Shown: piece after piece, positions 56,782 through 64,000 of the stretch
Numbering within the stretch: the stretch's first letter is position 1
How the letters are laid out: each line of letters begins with the position of its first letter
Source of the DNA: Tabrizicola flagellatus
GTDB lineage: Bacteria; Pseudomonadota; Alphaproteobacteria; Rhodobacterales; Rhodobacteraceae
Length of the DNA stretch: 64,000 nt
Direction: 5' to 3'
NCBI RefSeq assembly: GCF_008271465.1
Contig: NZ_VMDU01000002.1
Coordinates: 372,001 to 436,000 of the forward strand
Translations under genes and position numbers: made by a program
Notes under the pieces: model-generated
Seen by the model: the letters and a program-made list of their open reading frames with translations, nothing else
What the model was told of the DNA's origin: nothing
The model's database searches: none

Positions 56782-57920
56782 GCCTCTTTCAAGAGGTCCT
56801 CGCGCGAAAGCATCAGGCCCGAGGAAAGCCAGCGGCCTTGAAGCTCTTTCATCCGCGCGCCCAGCGCCTCGCCCTGCAAGCCTGGCATCAGGTCGGCGGC
56901 GATGACGGGGAAGCGGGCGCTGGCCCCGCGCCGGACCTCGTCTTGCCAGCCCGGCGGCGGGGGCGCGCCCAGGCTCGCCGCACGGGCGAGGATGGCGTCG
57001 AGCCCAAGGGTTTCGCCAAGGCGCCAACCCAGTACGGCGGGGGTGTCCGCGCTGGCGATGGCGGTCCGGAGGGCGGTGAGATCGCGGGCTTCGGCCTTGG
57101 AGAGGCGGAGGATGTCGGTGTCGCCGCCGAGAACGGCAAGGCGGCGGAGCCAGCGGGGGTGTTCCTCGGCGTCGAGGTGGACGAGCGGGGCAAGAGCGCG
57201 CGGGTCGGCGCCGGGCAGGACGCGCGCGAGGACACCGGCCTGCGCCATGGCGGCAACGGCGGGGGCCGGGTCGCGGGCAGAGAGGAGCTTGCGCAGTTCG
57301 GCGGTGACGCGTTCCTTCGAGATGAGGTCGAGACCGTCCGCCAGCGCGGAGCAGGCGGCAAGGCCTTCGGCGTCGATCCCGCCCTCGGGGTCGCCATAGC
57401 AGGCGTGGAACCGGAAGAAGCGCAGGATCCGCAGATAGTCCTCGCGGATGCGCGTCTCGGGGTCGCCGACAAAGCGGACGCGGCGGGCTTGCAGGTCGGG
57501 CAGGCCGTGCAGCGGGTCGATGACCGCGCCGTGCCGGTCGGCATAGAGCGCGTTCATCGTGAAGTCGCGGCGGTGGGCGTCTTCCTCGATCCGGGTCGAG
57601 AAGGCCACCACGGCGCGGCGACCGTCGGTTTCCACGTCGCGGCGGAAGGTGGTGACCTCGTGCGGCTTGCCCCCGGCGACCACCGTGACGGTGCCGTGGT
57701 CGATGCCGGTGGGGACGGGTTTGAAGCCTGCAGTCTCGGCAAGGGTGGAGAGGGCTTCGGGCGTTGCGTCGGTGGCGATATCCACGTCGCTGACGGGCTC
57801 GCCAAGAAGCGCGTTGCGGACGCAGCCGCCGACGAACAGGGCCTGGTGGCCTGCCGCTTCCAGCGCCTGCATCAGGGCCTGCGTGCCCGGATGGTCCAGC
57901 CAATCTCCTGCAAGCTTCAT
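56778..57920 (-). CDS. cca: CCA tRNA nucleotidyltransferase / poly(A) polymerase family
   Basis: A 380-residue class II nucleotidyltransferase. The head motif is LFVGGCVRNALLGEPVSDVDIA with the metal-binding Asp pair, followed by TTFRRDVETDGRRAVV, RRDFTMNALYAD and the neck REDYLRILRFFRFHACYG. The length suits the short alphaproteobacterial CCA-adding enzymes. It adds or repairs the CCA end of tRNAs. Its start overlaps the stop of the Nudix gene by 4 bp, so it is third in hslO-nudix-cca. Confidence 0.92.
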   Translation of the reverse strand: MKLAGDWLDHPGTQALMQALEAAGHQALFVGGCVRNALLGEPVSDVDIATDATPEALSTLAETAGFKPVPTGIDHGTVTVVAGGKPHEVTTFRRDVETDGRRAVVAFSTRIEEDAHRRDFTMNALYADRHGAVIDPLHGLPDLQARRVRFVGDPETRIREDYLRILRFFRFHACYGDPEGGIDAEGLAACSALADGLDLISKERVTAELRKLLSARDPAPAVAAMAQAGVLARVLPGADPRALAPLVHLDAEEHPRWLRRLAVLGGDTDILRLSKAEARDLTALRTAIASADTPAVLGWRLGETLGLDAILARAASLGAPPPPGWQDEVRRGASARFPVIAADLMPGLQGEALGARMKELQGRWLSSGLMLSREDLLKEA

Positions 57921-58513
57921 TGCCCCACCCGGTTCGCCAACCCCCGCAGGATACGCGCGGTGGCGCCCCAGATGTAATAGGGGCCGTAGGGGACGGCGTA
58001 ATAGCGGCGCCAGACGCCCATCCAGCGGCGGCGCTCGATAGTATAGCGGGCGGGCGTCAGGACGTGGGAGAGGGGGACGGTGAAGACTTCCTCGACCTCG
58101 CCGGCCTCGGGAACCGGGTCGAAGGTGCCGCGGATCAGGCCGACGAAGGGGGTGACGGCAAAGCCGGTGACGGTTTCGTGCACCGGGAGGGTGCCTAGGA
58201 TTTCCACCCGCGACGGTTCAAGGCCGATCTCTTCGCGGGTTTCCCGCAGCGCGGCGGCCTCGGGGCCGGCGTCGGTGGGGTCGACCTTGCCACCGGGAAA
58301 GGCGATCTGGCCGGGGTGGTGTTTCAGCCGCGATGACCGCTTGGTCAGGATCATGGACGCGCCTTCGGGGCGCAGCCAGACCGGGACCAGCACGGCGGCG
58401 GGGCGCAGGGGCTTGTCGGGGCGGGGGTGCATCCCCGGGTTCAGGTCGAAATCCGAGGATGGCCCGGCGGGGCGGGCCAGCGCCGCGCGCAAGGCGTCCT
58501 CGGGGTCGGTCAT
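57917..58513 (-). CDS. Nudix hydrolase, CoA-pyrophosphatase type
   Basis: A 198-residue Nudix protein of the NudL/CoAse group. The specific motif RLKHHPGQIAFPGGKVD precedes the Nudix box (AALRETREEIGLEP, key Glu residues intact). Such enzymes cleave CoA and its derivatives to phosphopantetheine and 3',5'-ADP. It overlaps hslO upstream and cca downstream by 4 bp each, so the three are translationally coupled. Confidence 0.9.
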   Translation of the reverse strand: MTDPEDALRAALARPAGPSSDFDLNPGMHPRPDKPLRPAAVLVPVWLRPEGASMILTKRSSRLKHHPGQIAFPGGKVDPTDAGPEAAALRETREEIGLEPSRVEILGTLPVHETVTGFAVTPFVGLIRGTFDPVPEAGEVEEVFTVPLSHVLTPARYTIERRRWMGVWRRYYAVPYGPYYIWGATARILRGLANRVGQ

Positions 58514-59496
58514 TCCGACTTGACCGCCTCGAAGCCCAGCGTCCTGGGGTCCATCTCGTAATGCGCGCCGCAGAACTGGCAGTCGGCGGTAACGACCCCG
58601 GCCTCGGTGGTCATCTTCGCGATGTCCTTCTGGCTGTAGATCGACATGGTGTTGCGCACCTTGTCCTCGCTGCAGGAACAGCCGAAGCGCACCGGCTGGG
58701 CGTCGAAGACGCGCGGGCCTTCCTCGTGGAACAGGCGCACCAGAAGGTCGGTGGGGGGCACCGAGGGGCCGATCATCTCCAGCGTCTCGACGGTGTCGAG
58801 CAGGAGGTTTGCGCGGTTCCAGTCGTCGGATTCGGCGCCGGCCAGGATGTCGGCATGCGTCAGGAGTCCGCCCTCGCCCGAGCCCTGCTCGGCCGCGACC
58901 CCGCCCGTCTGCGGCATGTGTTGCAGCATGATGCCACCGGCGCGCCAGCGGAGCGGCCGGCCGGGTTCGGCGCTTTCGCCGTAGGCGAGCTGGAAGCGGG
59001 TCGGGATCTGTTCGGACTGGGCGAAATAGGTTTCGGCGCAGGCCGACAGGCTGCCCCCGGCGATCGGCGTGAAGCCCTGGTAGGGCAGCATCCCCTCGCC
59101 CTGGTCGAGCATCACCGCGAAATACCCCTCGCCGATCTGCGAGAAGGGGTCGGCGGTCGGGTCGAGCCGTTCGGCGTCGTAGCTGGCATAGGCGCGGATG
59201 CGGGCGGGTTCGCCTTCGGCGGTCGGGCCGTAATAGTCGGTGGCGATCAGGCGGGCCGGACCCTTGCCGCGAACCTGGAGCGACAGCTTCCAGCGCAGCT
59301 TGATGGTCTGGCCGATCAGCGCGGTGAGAAGCGCGGTCTCGGCCACCAGCGCCTCGATCACCGAAGGATAGGCGTGCTGCTTCAGCACCTGGTCGAGGAC
59401 CCCGTCCAGGCGGGCGACGCGGCCGCGGATGCCCGAGGCGTCAAGCTGGAAGGGCAGGACGGTATCGTCCCAGGCGATTTGCGAACCGGTGGTCAT
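58510..59496 (-). CDS. hslO: Redox-regulated chaperone Hsp33
   Basis: A 328-residue Hsp33. The N-terminal chaperone domain holds VARLDGVLDQVLKQHAYP and ETALLTALIGQTIKLRWKLS. The C-terminal zinc switch has FGCSCSEDKV and TADCQFCGAHYEM, giving the CxC...CxxC pattern. Oxidation releases zinc and activates it as a holdase during oxidative heat stress. It is first of the operon hslO-nudix-cca. A near-consensus RpoH promoter lies 38 bp upstream. The ATG follows AGGAACTCCCC. Confidence 0.95.
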   Translation of the reverse strand: MTTGSQIAWDDTVLPFQLDASGIRGRVARLDGVLDQVLKQHAYPSVIEALVAETALLTALIGQTIKLRWKLSLQVRGKGPARLIATDYYGPTAEGEPARIRAYASYDAERLDPTADPFSQIGEGYFAVMLDQGEGMLPYQGFTPIAGGSLSACAETYFAQSEQIPTRFQLAYGESAEPGRPLRWRAGGIMLQHMPQTGGVAAEQGSGEGGLLTHADILAGAESDDWNRANLLLDTVETLEMIGPSVPPTDLLVRLFHEEGPRVFDAQPVRFGCSCSEDKVRNTMSIYSQKDIAKMTTEAGVVTADCQFCGAHYEMDPRTLGFEAVKSE

Positions 59497-59534
59497 GGGG
59501 AGTTCCTGATGGTGCCGAATGCTGGCATACCGCG

Positions 59535-59565
59535 CCTATATAGTCAGGGCAACCGCCGCACCAAG
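59535..59565 (-). promoter_or_regulatory. Heat-shock (RpoH-type) promoter of hslO
   Basis: On the minus strand CTTG (59565-59562) is followed after 17 bases by ACTATATAGG (59544-59535), which fits CYTATNTNNG except for the first base. Transcription would start near 59528, about 30 bases before hslO. Confidence 0.65.
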
Positions 59566-59575
59566 GGGGTGACGC

Positions 59576-60013
59576 ATGATCCGACGCCACGGCGAGCCGG
59601 TGAAACCGGGCCAGACCTACACCCGCCGCCCCGGGGTTTATGCGATCCTGCTGCGGGGCGACCATATCCTGGCCACGCACCAGGCCGAGCCGGTGCCCGA
59701 GTTCCAGTTGCCCGGCGGCGGGATCGACCCTGGAGAGCAGCCGATCCCGGCGTTGCACCGCGAGGTGCGCGAGGAGACCGGCTGGAAAGTCGCGGTGACG
59801 CGGCGTCTCGGGGCATTCCGGCGCTTCACCTACATGCCGGAATACGATCTCTGGGCGGAAAAGGTCTGCACCGTCTATCTGGCGCATCCAGTCCGCCGCC
59901 TTGGCCCGCCGTCCGAGCCCGGGCACACCGCGATCTGGCTGCCGGTGGAAGAGGCGCTCTGGCGGCTGGGCAATCCGGGCGACCGGGCGATGCTGGCCCG
60001 CGCCCTAGGATAG
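59576..60013 (+). CDS. Nudix hydrolase, unknown substrate
   Basis: A 145-residue Nudix protein. The Nudix box lies at about residues 44-66 (LPGGGIDPGEQPIPALHREV then REETGW). The N-terminus MIRRHGEPVKPGQTYTRRPG is unlike MutT or CoAse. The substrate is unknown. AAGGGGGTGACGC precedes the ATG. It is divergent from hslO, and its last 9 bp overlap the stop of the convergent response-regulator gene. Confidence 0.88.
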   Translation: MIRRHGEPVKPGQTYTRRPGVYAILLRGDHILATHQAEPVPEFQLPGGGIDPGEQPIPALHREVREETGWKVAVTRRLGAFRRFTYMPEYDLWAEKVCTVYLAHPVRRLGPPSEPGHTAIWLPVEEALWRLGNPGDRAMLARALG

Positions 60014-61264
60014 GTCCAGCACCACGGCCGAGACATCGTCGGCAAAGCTGTCGCTACCCGACTGGCGGGCGATGTCCCAGATGAGCGATTCCAGCAGGTC
60101 GGCGCCGGAGAGGCGCGCCGAGGCCCGCAGGCTTGCGGCCAGCCCGTCCTCGCCGAAGTCGCCGCCCGCGGGCAGCGGACATTCGGTGACGCCGTCCGAG
60201 ACCAGCACCAGCCGGTCGCCGGGGGCAAAGGGGATGTCCTGCCAGTCATAGCTTGCATCGGGGACAAGGCCGATCGGAAGGCCGCCACGGCCAAGGCGTT
60301 CCACCTGGCCCGACGCGCGGATCATCATCGGATGCGGATGGCCGGCCTGGACCAGGCTGATCTGCCGCGCCGCGCGGTCGGCCACGGCGAAGACCATGGT
60401 GAAATACTGTTCGGCCTGGATCTCCTCCAGCATCAGGCGGTTGAACCGCTGCGCCACGGCTTCGGGCGGCAGAAGGACATGCGTCCCGCGTGGACCCTTC
60501 TGGAAGGCGAGGTTCTGTTCCGGCGACGAGCCGGTCAGGAACCCCGCCAGCCGCGCCGTCATCATCGCCGAGGCGACGCCATGGCCCGAGACATCTATCG
60601 AGTAGGCCGCCACCCGGTTGTCATCGACGCGGAAGCTGCCGACCAGATCGCCCCCGACCCGACCCGAATTGCGCAGCATGAGCGAGACCGTGGCCCAGCC
60701 GTAGTCCCGCACCCGGTCGCGCACGAGGGTCTGCTGCAGTTTCCGCGCCTCGATCAGGTCGCGGTCGAGCGAATCATAGATCCCCTGCAGTTCGGCCAGG
60801 GTCGAGGCGATGACCCTGTTCTTGGCCAGAAGCTCGGCCTGCATGGCCAGCATGCGTTCGCCCGCACGCAGGCGGGCGCGGAGTTCGTTCGAAGCGACGG
60901 GCTTGGTCAGGAAGTCATCGGCCCCGGCCTCCAGCCCATCGGCGATCTCGGTCGTCTCGGACTTGGAGGTGAGGAGGATGAAGTAGCCGTAGGATTCACG
61001 ATCCAAGGCCCTGAATTCGCGACAGAATTCAAGTCCGGTCAGGCCCGGCATCATCCAGTCGCTTATGACGATGTCGAAGGCCTGATCCTGGCAGAGTTCC
61101 AGCGCGGACGAGGCGGTGCCGCAGTCCGTGACCCGATACCCCCAGCGGGACAATTGCATCGACAGCATGAGACGCTGGGCCCGGCTGTCATCGACAACCA
61201 GCACATGCCGCGGCGCGCCGACGCCCGGCTGCCCCATTTCGCCCCTCATCGCACCGGCAAGCAC
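60005..61264 (-). CDS. Response regulator with PP2C-type (RsbU-like) serine phosphatase output
   Basis: About 419 residues. The REC domain (residues ~20-140) has acidic pair Asp25-Asp26, phosphoacceptor Asp69 (ISDWMMPG) and Lys121 (LTKPV). A helical coiled linker (~140-185) leads to a SpoIIE/RsbU-type PP2C domain with VGGDLVG, YSIDVSGHGVASAMM and GDRLVLVSDGVTE metal ligands. Such proteins release anti-anti-sigma factors from phosphorylation on signal. I chose the GTG at 61264, which follows GGAGAGG; 61270 (GTG) and 61249 (ATG) are alternatives. It is divergent from an HPt gene, its likely phosphorelay partner. Confidence 0.9.
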   Translation of the reverse strand: MLAGAMRGEMGQPGVGAPRHVLVVDDSRAQRLMLSMQLSRWGYRVTDCGTASSALELCQDQAFDIVISDWMMPGLTGLEFCREFRALDRESYGYFILLTSKSETTEIADGLEAGADDFLTKPVASNELRARLRAGERMLAMQAELLAKNRVIASTLAELQGIYDSLDRDLIEARKLQQTLVRDRVRDYGWATVSLMLRNSGRVGGDLVGSFRVDDNRVAAYSIDVSGHGVASAMMTARLAGFLTGSSPEQNLAFQKGPRGTHVLLPPEAVAQRFNRLMLEEIQAEQYFTMVFAVADRAARQISLVQAGHPHPMMIRASGQVERLGRGGLPIGLVPDASYDWQDIPFAPGDRLVLVSDGVTECPLPAGGDFGEDGLAASLRASARLSGADLLESLIWDIARQSGSDSFADDVSAVVLDLS

Positions 61265-61418
61265 ATTCACCTCTCCGACCTGATCGGCGCAGCCTGCGGT
61301 TCCGGGCTTAACGCCGGGTGAACGCTAAAATGCGCGACAAGAAGCAGGGGGTTGGCGACTGTTTGTTAACGATCGCGCCGCCAGACTGCGTGCGTGGGTG
61401 ACAGTGCGGGTGGGTGCC

Positions 61419-61757
61419 ATGATAGACTGGAAAAGGGTGGACGAATTGCGGGAAGAGATCGGCGCGGACGGTTTTGCCGAAGTCGCCGGCATGTTCCTGG
61501 AAGAAGCCGAAGGTGCCGTGCGGGCGCTGCTTGAGGGCGTGCCGGAGGATGAGGTTGGGGCGCAGCTGCATTTCCTGAAGGGCAGCGCACTGAACCTTGG
61601 CCTCCGCGACCTGGCGGTGATCTGCCAGGAAGGCGAGCGTCGGGCCGCCGCCGGCGATGGGGCTCTGGTGGACGTGGCGCAGGTCGCGTCGGTCTATCGC
61701 GCCTCGCGCGCCGGGCTGCTGGACGGAATGTCCGCAGACAGGGCCGGGGCCGCCTGA
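61419..61757 (+). CDS. Histidine phosphotransfer (HPt) protein
   Basis: A 112-residue HPt domain. The phosphorylatable histidine is His51 in LHFLKGSALNLGL, within a four-helix bundle. HPt proteins pass phosphate between response regulators or from hybrid kinases. The ATG at 61419 gives the family start MIDWKRVDELREEIG; a GTG seven codons upstream is less likely. The gene is 154 bp from the divergent REC-PP2C gene; no histidine kinase is in the window. Confidence 0.88.
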   Translation: MIDWKRVDELREEIGADGFAEVAGMFLEEAEGAVRALLEGVPEDEVGAQLHFLKGSALNLGLRDLAVICQEGERRAAAGDGALVDVAQVASVYRASRAGLLDGMSADRAGAA

Positions 61758-61805
61758 AGCCCTGCCGCCCGCAATCCGGGGCGCACGCCTGGGGCCGGCG
61801 CAGGT

Positions 61806-63053
61806 CTAGATGAGGAACTCGGACAGGGCCTCGTCGTTGGTGATGTCGCGGAAGGCCAGGCCCGCGTCATCCATCCGGGCGGTGAAGCCGGCGAACCCGC
61901 CGGCCGATCGCGTCTCGATCCCGATCAGCACCGAGCCGAAGTTGCGTGCCGATTTCTTCAGATATTCGAAGCGTGTGATGTCGTCATCGGGGCCCAGGAG
62001 GTTCAGGAACTCGCGCAGGGCGCCGGGGCGCTGCGGCATGCGCAGGATGAAATACTTCTTCAGCCCCGCGAACCGCTGGGCGCGTTCCTTGACCTCGGGC
62101 AGGCGCTCGAAGTCGAAATTCCCGCCCGAGGTGACGCAGACCACGGTCTTGCCGCGGATTTCCTCGGCCAGTTCGGGCAGCACGTCCAGGGACAGGGCGC
62201 CGGCAGGTTCCAGCACGATGCCTTCGTGGTTCAGCATTTCCAGCATGGTCACGCAGATCCGGTCCTCGGGCGCCAGCAGCACATCCTCGCGGTCCACCCA
62301 GTCCAGCCGGCGGAAGGTGTGGTCGCCGACCCGGGCCACGGCGGCGCCATCGACGAAGCTGTTGACCTGCTGCAGCTTGACGGGCGCGCCGTCCATCAGC
62401 GCGGCGGTCAGGCTGGCCCCGCCGAGGGGCTCGACAAAGCGGAAATCGGTGTCCGGCGCCACTTCGCGCAGATAGCTGGTCACCCCCGAGGCCAGCCCGC
62501 CCCCGCCGACCGGCAGCACCACGAGGTCGGGCGCGCGGCCGAGCTGGTCCAGGAGTTCCACCCCGACCGACGCCTGTCCCTCGATCACGTCGGGGTCGTC
62601 GAAGGGCGACAGGAAATGCGCGCGCGCCTCGGCACAGAAGGCCTGGGCGGCGGCAAGCGTCTGGTCGAAATAGTCGCCGGTCAGCACGATCTCGATGTTC
62701 GCGCCGCCGAAGACGCGGGTCTTGTCGATCTTCTGCTGCGGGGTCGTCACCGGCATGAAGACCGTGCCCGAGACATCGAAATGCCGGCAGGCATAGGCCA
62801 TGCCCTGCGCATGGTTGCCCGCGCTGGCACAGACGAAGCGGCGCTGGTCGGGCTGTTGTGCCCGCACCTTGCGCATCGCATTGAAGGCTCCGCGCAGCTT
62901 GTAGCTGCGGACCGGCGACAGGTCCTCGCGTTTCAGCCAGATCTCGGCGCCGTAGCGGTCCGACAGGAAGTCGTTGCGCTGCAGCGGCGTTTCGGGGAAC
63001 AGCGCGCGCAGGGCCGCGGTCGTCGCTCTTGCCGCATCCGCAAAGCCTGACAT
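61806..63053 (-). CDS. ilvA: Threonine ammonia-lyase (threonine deaminase)
   Basis: A 415-residue PLP enzyme. The Schiff-base lysine is Lys52 (SYKLRGAFNA), and the phosphate loop is VGGGGLASG. One C-terminal ACT-like regulatory domain (residues ~325-415, RMPQRPGALREFLNLLG and TDD-like end) makes it the single-ACT type. It converts threonine to 2-oxobutanoate for isoleucine synthesis and is probably feedback-regulated. The ATG at 63053 starts just before the conserved ALFPETPLQRN. A promoter ends only six bases upstream, so the mRNA may be leaderless. Confidence 0.93.
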   Translation of the reverse strand: MSGFADAARATTAALRALFPETPLQRNDFLSDRYGAEIWLKREDLSPVRSYKLRGAFNAMRKVRAQQPDQRRFVCASAGNHAQGMAYACRHFDVSGTVFMPVTTPQQKIDKTRVFGGANIEIVLTGDYFDQTLAAAQAFCAEARAHFLSPFDDPDVIEGQASVGVELLDQLGRAPDLVVLPVGGGGLASGVTSYLREVAPDTDFRFVEPLGGASLTAALMDGAPVKLQQVNSFVDGAAVARVGDHTFRRLDWVDREDVLLAPEDRICVTMLEMLNHEGIVLEPAGALSLDVLPELAEEIRGKTVVCVTSGGNFDFERLPEVKERAQRFAGLKKYFILRMPQRPGALREFLNLLGPDDDITRFEYLKKSARNFGSVLIGIETRSAGGFAGFTARMDDAGLAFRDITNDEALSEFLI

Positions 63054-63059
63054 GGCCCC

Positions 63060-63089
63060 AGTATACCTCTGGTTTATGCGTTGTGTCAT
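63060..63089 (-). promoter_or_regulatory. ilvA promoter, predicted to give a leaderless mRNA
   Basis: On the minus strand ATGACA (63089-63084) and TATACT (63065-63060), each five of six to consensus, are 18 bases apart. Only six bases separate the -10 box from the ilvA ATG. The start of transcription would fall on or next to the start codon. Confidence 0.5.
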
Positions 63090-63163
63090 ATTCTGGCCAT
63101 GATTGGCGCCCCGCATGGAAGACCATTCATTAGCCTGTGCCATCCAGACAAGGACTCGCTCCA

Positions 63164-64000
63164 ATGCGCAAGATGAAACTGTTGTCTGTACTTGCCGTGT
63201 CACTCCTGGTTTTTTCCCCGGCCCTGGCAGTTCTCCCCCCGGGGTTTGGCGCCGCACATGCCAAGGGTGAGGGCTCTGGTGGGGGGAAGGGCAAGTCTGA
63301 ATCGAAGAAGTCCGAATCGGGTAAATCCGAGGCTAGATCGTCCGGGAAGGGGAAGTCCGAGGCGAAGTCGTCCGAGAAGCGCAAGGCCAAGCAGGAGAAG
63401 TCCGCCAAATCCGCCGCCAAGAAGAAGACAACGAAGGCGGCCGAAGACGGCTCCATGAAGGCCGCCAAGGCCAAGTCCGCAAAGGCGGCGGGGCTTGCGC
63501 CGAACGAACTTGGCAAGATGAACGGCGCCATGAACGCCAACATCAACGCCGTGCTGGCGCATATCCGCAACGGCCAGACGACGAAGGGTCCGGTGGGCCT
63601 TCTGGCCGGGCTGGCGGTGGCGGACTCTTCGGCCCTGGCCGCGGCGGGTCAGGCGGCTGAACTGGAAGCACGCGCCGCGGAGTTCGATGCCCTTCAGGCG
63701 AAGGTCGAGGAAGCAGGCTTCGCTACCGTGGAAGATTATCTTCAGGCACGGACGGACGGCACGCTGACGAACGAGCAGCTGGCTGTGTCGGGTGACATCG
63801 ACACAATGATCGCAGATCTTGGCGGAACCGATGCGACCGGGCTTCAGCTTGCAGAAAGCCGGCCGGAGGATGCGGAGATCCAGGCTGCCCGGGACGCCGC
63901 TGCCCTGGCGGGCCAGGCTGTCACCGATGCCGAACAGGCGATCATTGACGCCTGGAACAAGACGGGTGACGCGACAGCGCTGCTGGACGCCTTGCGCGCC
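63164..64000 (+). CDS. Secreted Lys/Ser/Glu-rich protein of unknown function (cut by the window end)
   Basis: At least 279 residues; the frame is open at the window end. A signal peptide (first ~33 residues) is followed by a low-complexity basic segment (residues ~34-105) built of KSE, KSS and KAK units. The remainder is Ala-rich and mostly helical (MNANINAVLAHIRNGQTTKG, EEAGFATVEDYLQAR). No family is recognised. The basic stretch may bind polyanions such as surface polysaccharide or DNA; this is speculation. AAGGA precedes the ATG at 63164. It is divergent from ilvA. Confidence 0.75.
   Translation, partial: MRKMKLLSVLAVSLLVFSPALAVLPPGFGAAHAKGEGSGGGKGKSESKKSESGKSEARSSGKGKSEAKSSEKRKAKQEKSAKSAAKKKTTKAAEDGSMKAAKAKSAKAAGLAPNELGKMNGAMNANINAVLAHIRNGQTTKGPVGLLAGLAVADSSALAAAGQAAELEARAAEFDALQAKVEEAGFATVEDYLQARTDGTLTNEQLAVSGDIDTMIADLGGTDATGLQLAESRPEDAEIQAARDAAALAGQAVTDAEQAIIDAWNKTGDATALLDALRA

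Overview
The window is about 64 kb of high-GC DNA from an alphaproteobacterium, most likely a member of the Rhodobacterales (Rhodobacter/Paracoccus-like). The grounds are the smoEFGK-smoS-mtlK polyol operon, the coupled rimP-nusA-ylxR-infB operon with a YlxR/L7Ae fusion, sigma-32 promoters of the alphaproteobacterial CTTG-N17/18-CYTATNTNNG type, and many ATGA/GTGA stop-start overlaps. It is ordinary chromosome: I see no rRNA, tRNA, CRISPR array, insertion sequence, prophage or plasmid gene. About 60 protein genes are supported; the first and last are cut by the window ends.

Layout. 0-5 kb (minus): a cut GntR/FadR-type regulator and a complete galactofuranose-type ABC importer (ytfQ-ytfR-ytfT-yjfF). 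5.3-9.5 kb (plus): dnaK-dnaJ behind a heat-shock promoter, then radC. 9.5-18.4 kb (plus): HAD phosphatase, SorC regulator and polyol ABC importer with sorbitol dehydrogenase, an extra short-chain dehydrogenase and mannitol 2-dehydrogenase. 18.4-23.8 kb (minus): secA with its own terminator, an exported protein of unknown function and a periplasmic-binding/OmpA fusion. 23.9-26.7 kb (plus): PpiC isomerase, argJ, mutT. 26.9-32.3 kb (minus): rimP-nusA-ylxR-infB behind a leader with an intrinsic terminator. 32.5-34.7 kb: a winged-helix protein, two small secreted proteins and a methyltransferase. 34.8-40.2 kb (plus): tamA-tamB. 40.2-45.7 kb (minus): a small membrane protein, the yjbH-yjbF exopolysaccharide pair, and comF-grx-nitrilase-marR. 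45.8-49.6 kb (plus): methyltransferase, hemH, aconitase X. 49.7-51.5 kb: two L,D-transpeptidase-type proteins around a CAP-domain lipoprotein. 51.6-59.5 kb (minus): hslO-nudix-cca, a 10-codon leader ORF, two ABC exporters and an rRNA uracil methyltransferase. 59.6-64 kb: a Nudix hydrolase, a response regulator/PP2C phosphatase divergent from an HPt protein, ilvA, and a lysine/serine-rich secreted protein running off the end.

Themes. Protein quality control recurs: DnaK/DnaJ, Hsp33, SecA, PpiC and TamAB. Both chaperone units carry recognisable RpoH-type promoters. Two sugar importers follow the same plan, with a GC-rich hairpin between the binding-protein gene and the rest of the operon.

The most novel-looking elements are regulatory: a 10-amino-acid leader ORF (MENRIPLQLA) with a strong ribosome-binding site and competing RNA pairings upstream of two ABC exporters; an intrinsic terminator just before rimP; a dispersed two-hairpin repeat found right after dnaJ and mutT; and a 15-bp palindrome found just after the stops of infB and hemH. 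All functional calls are from reading the sequence; no database search was run.
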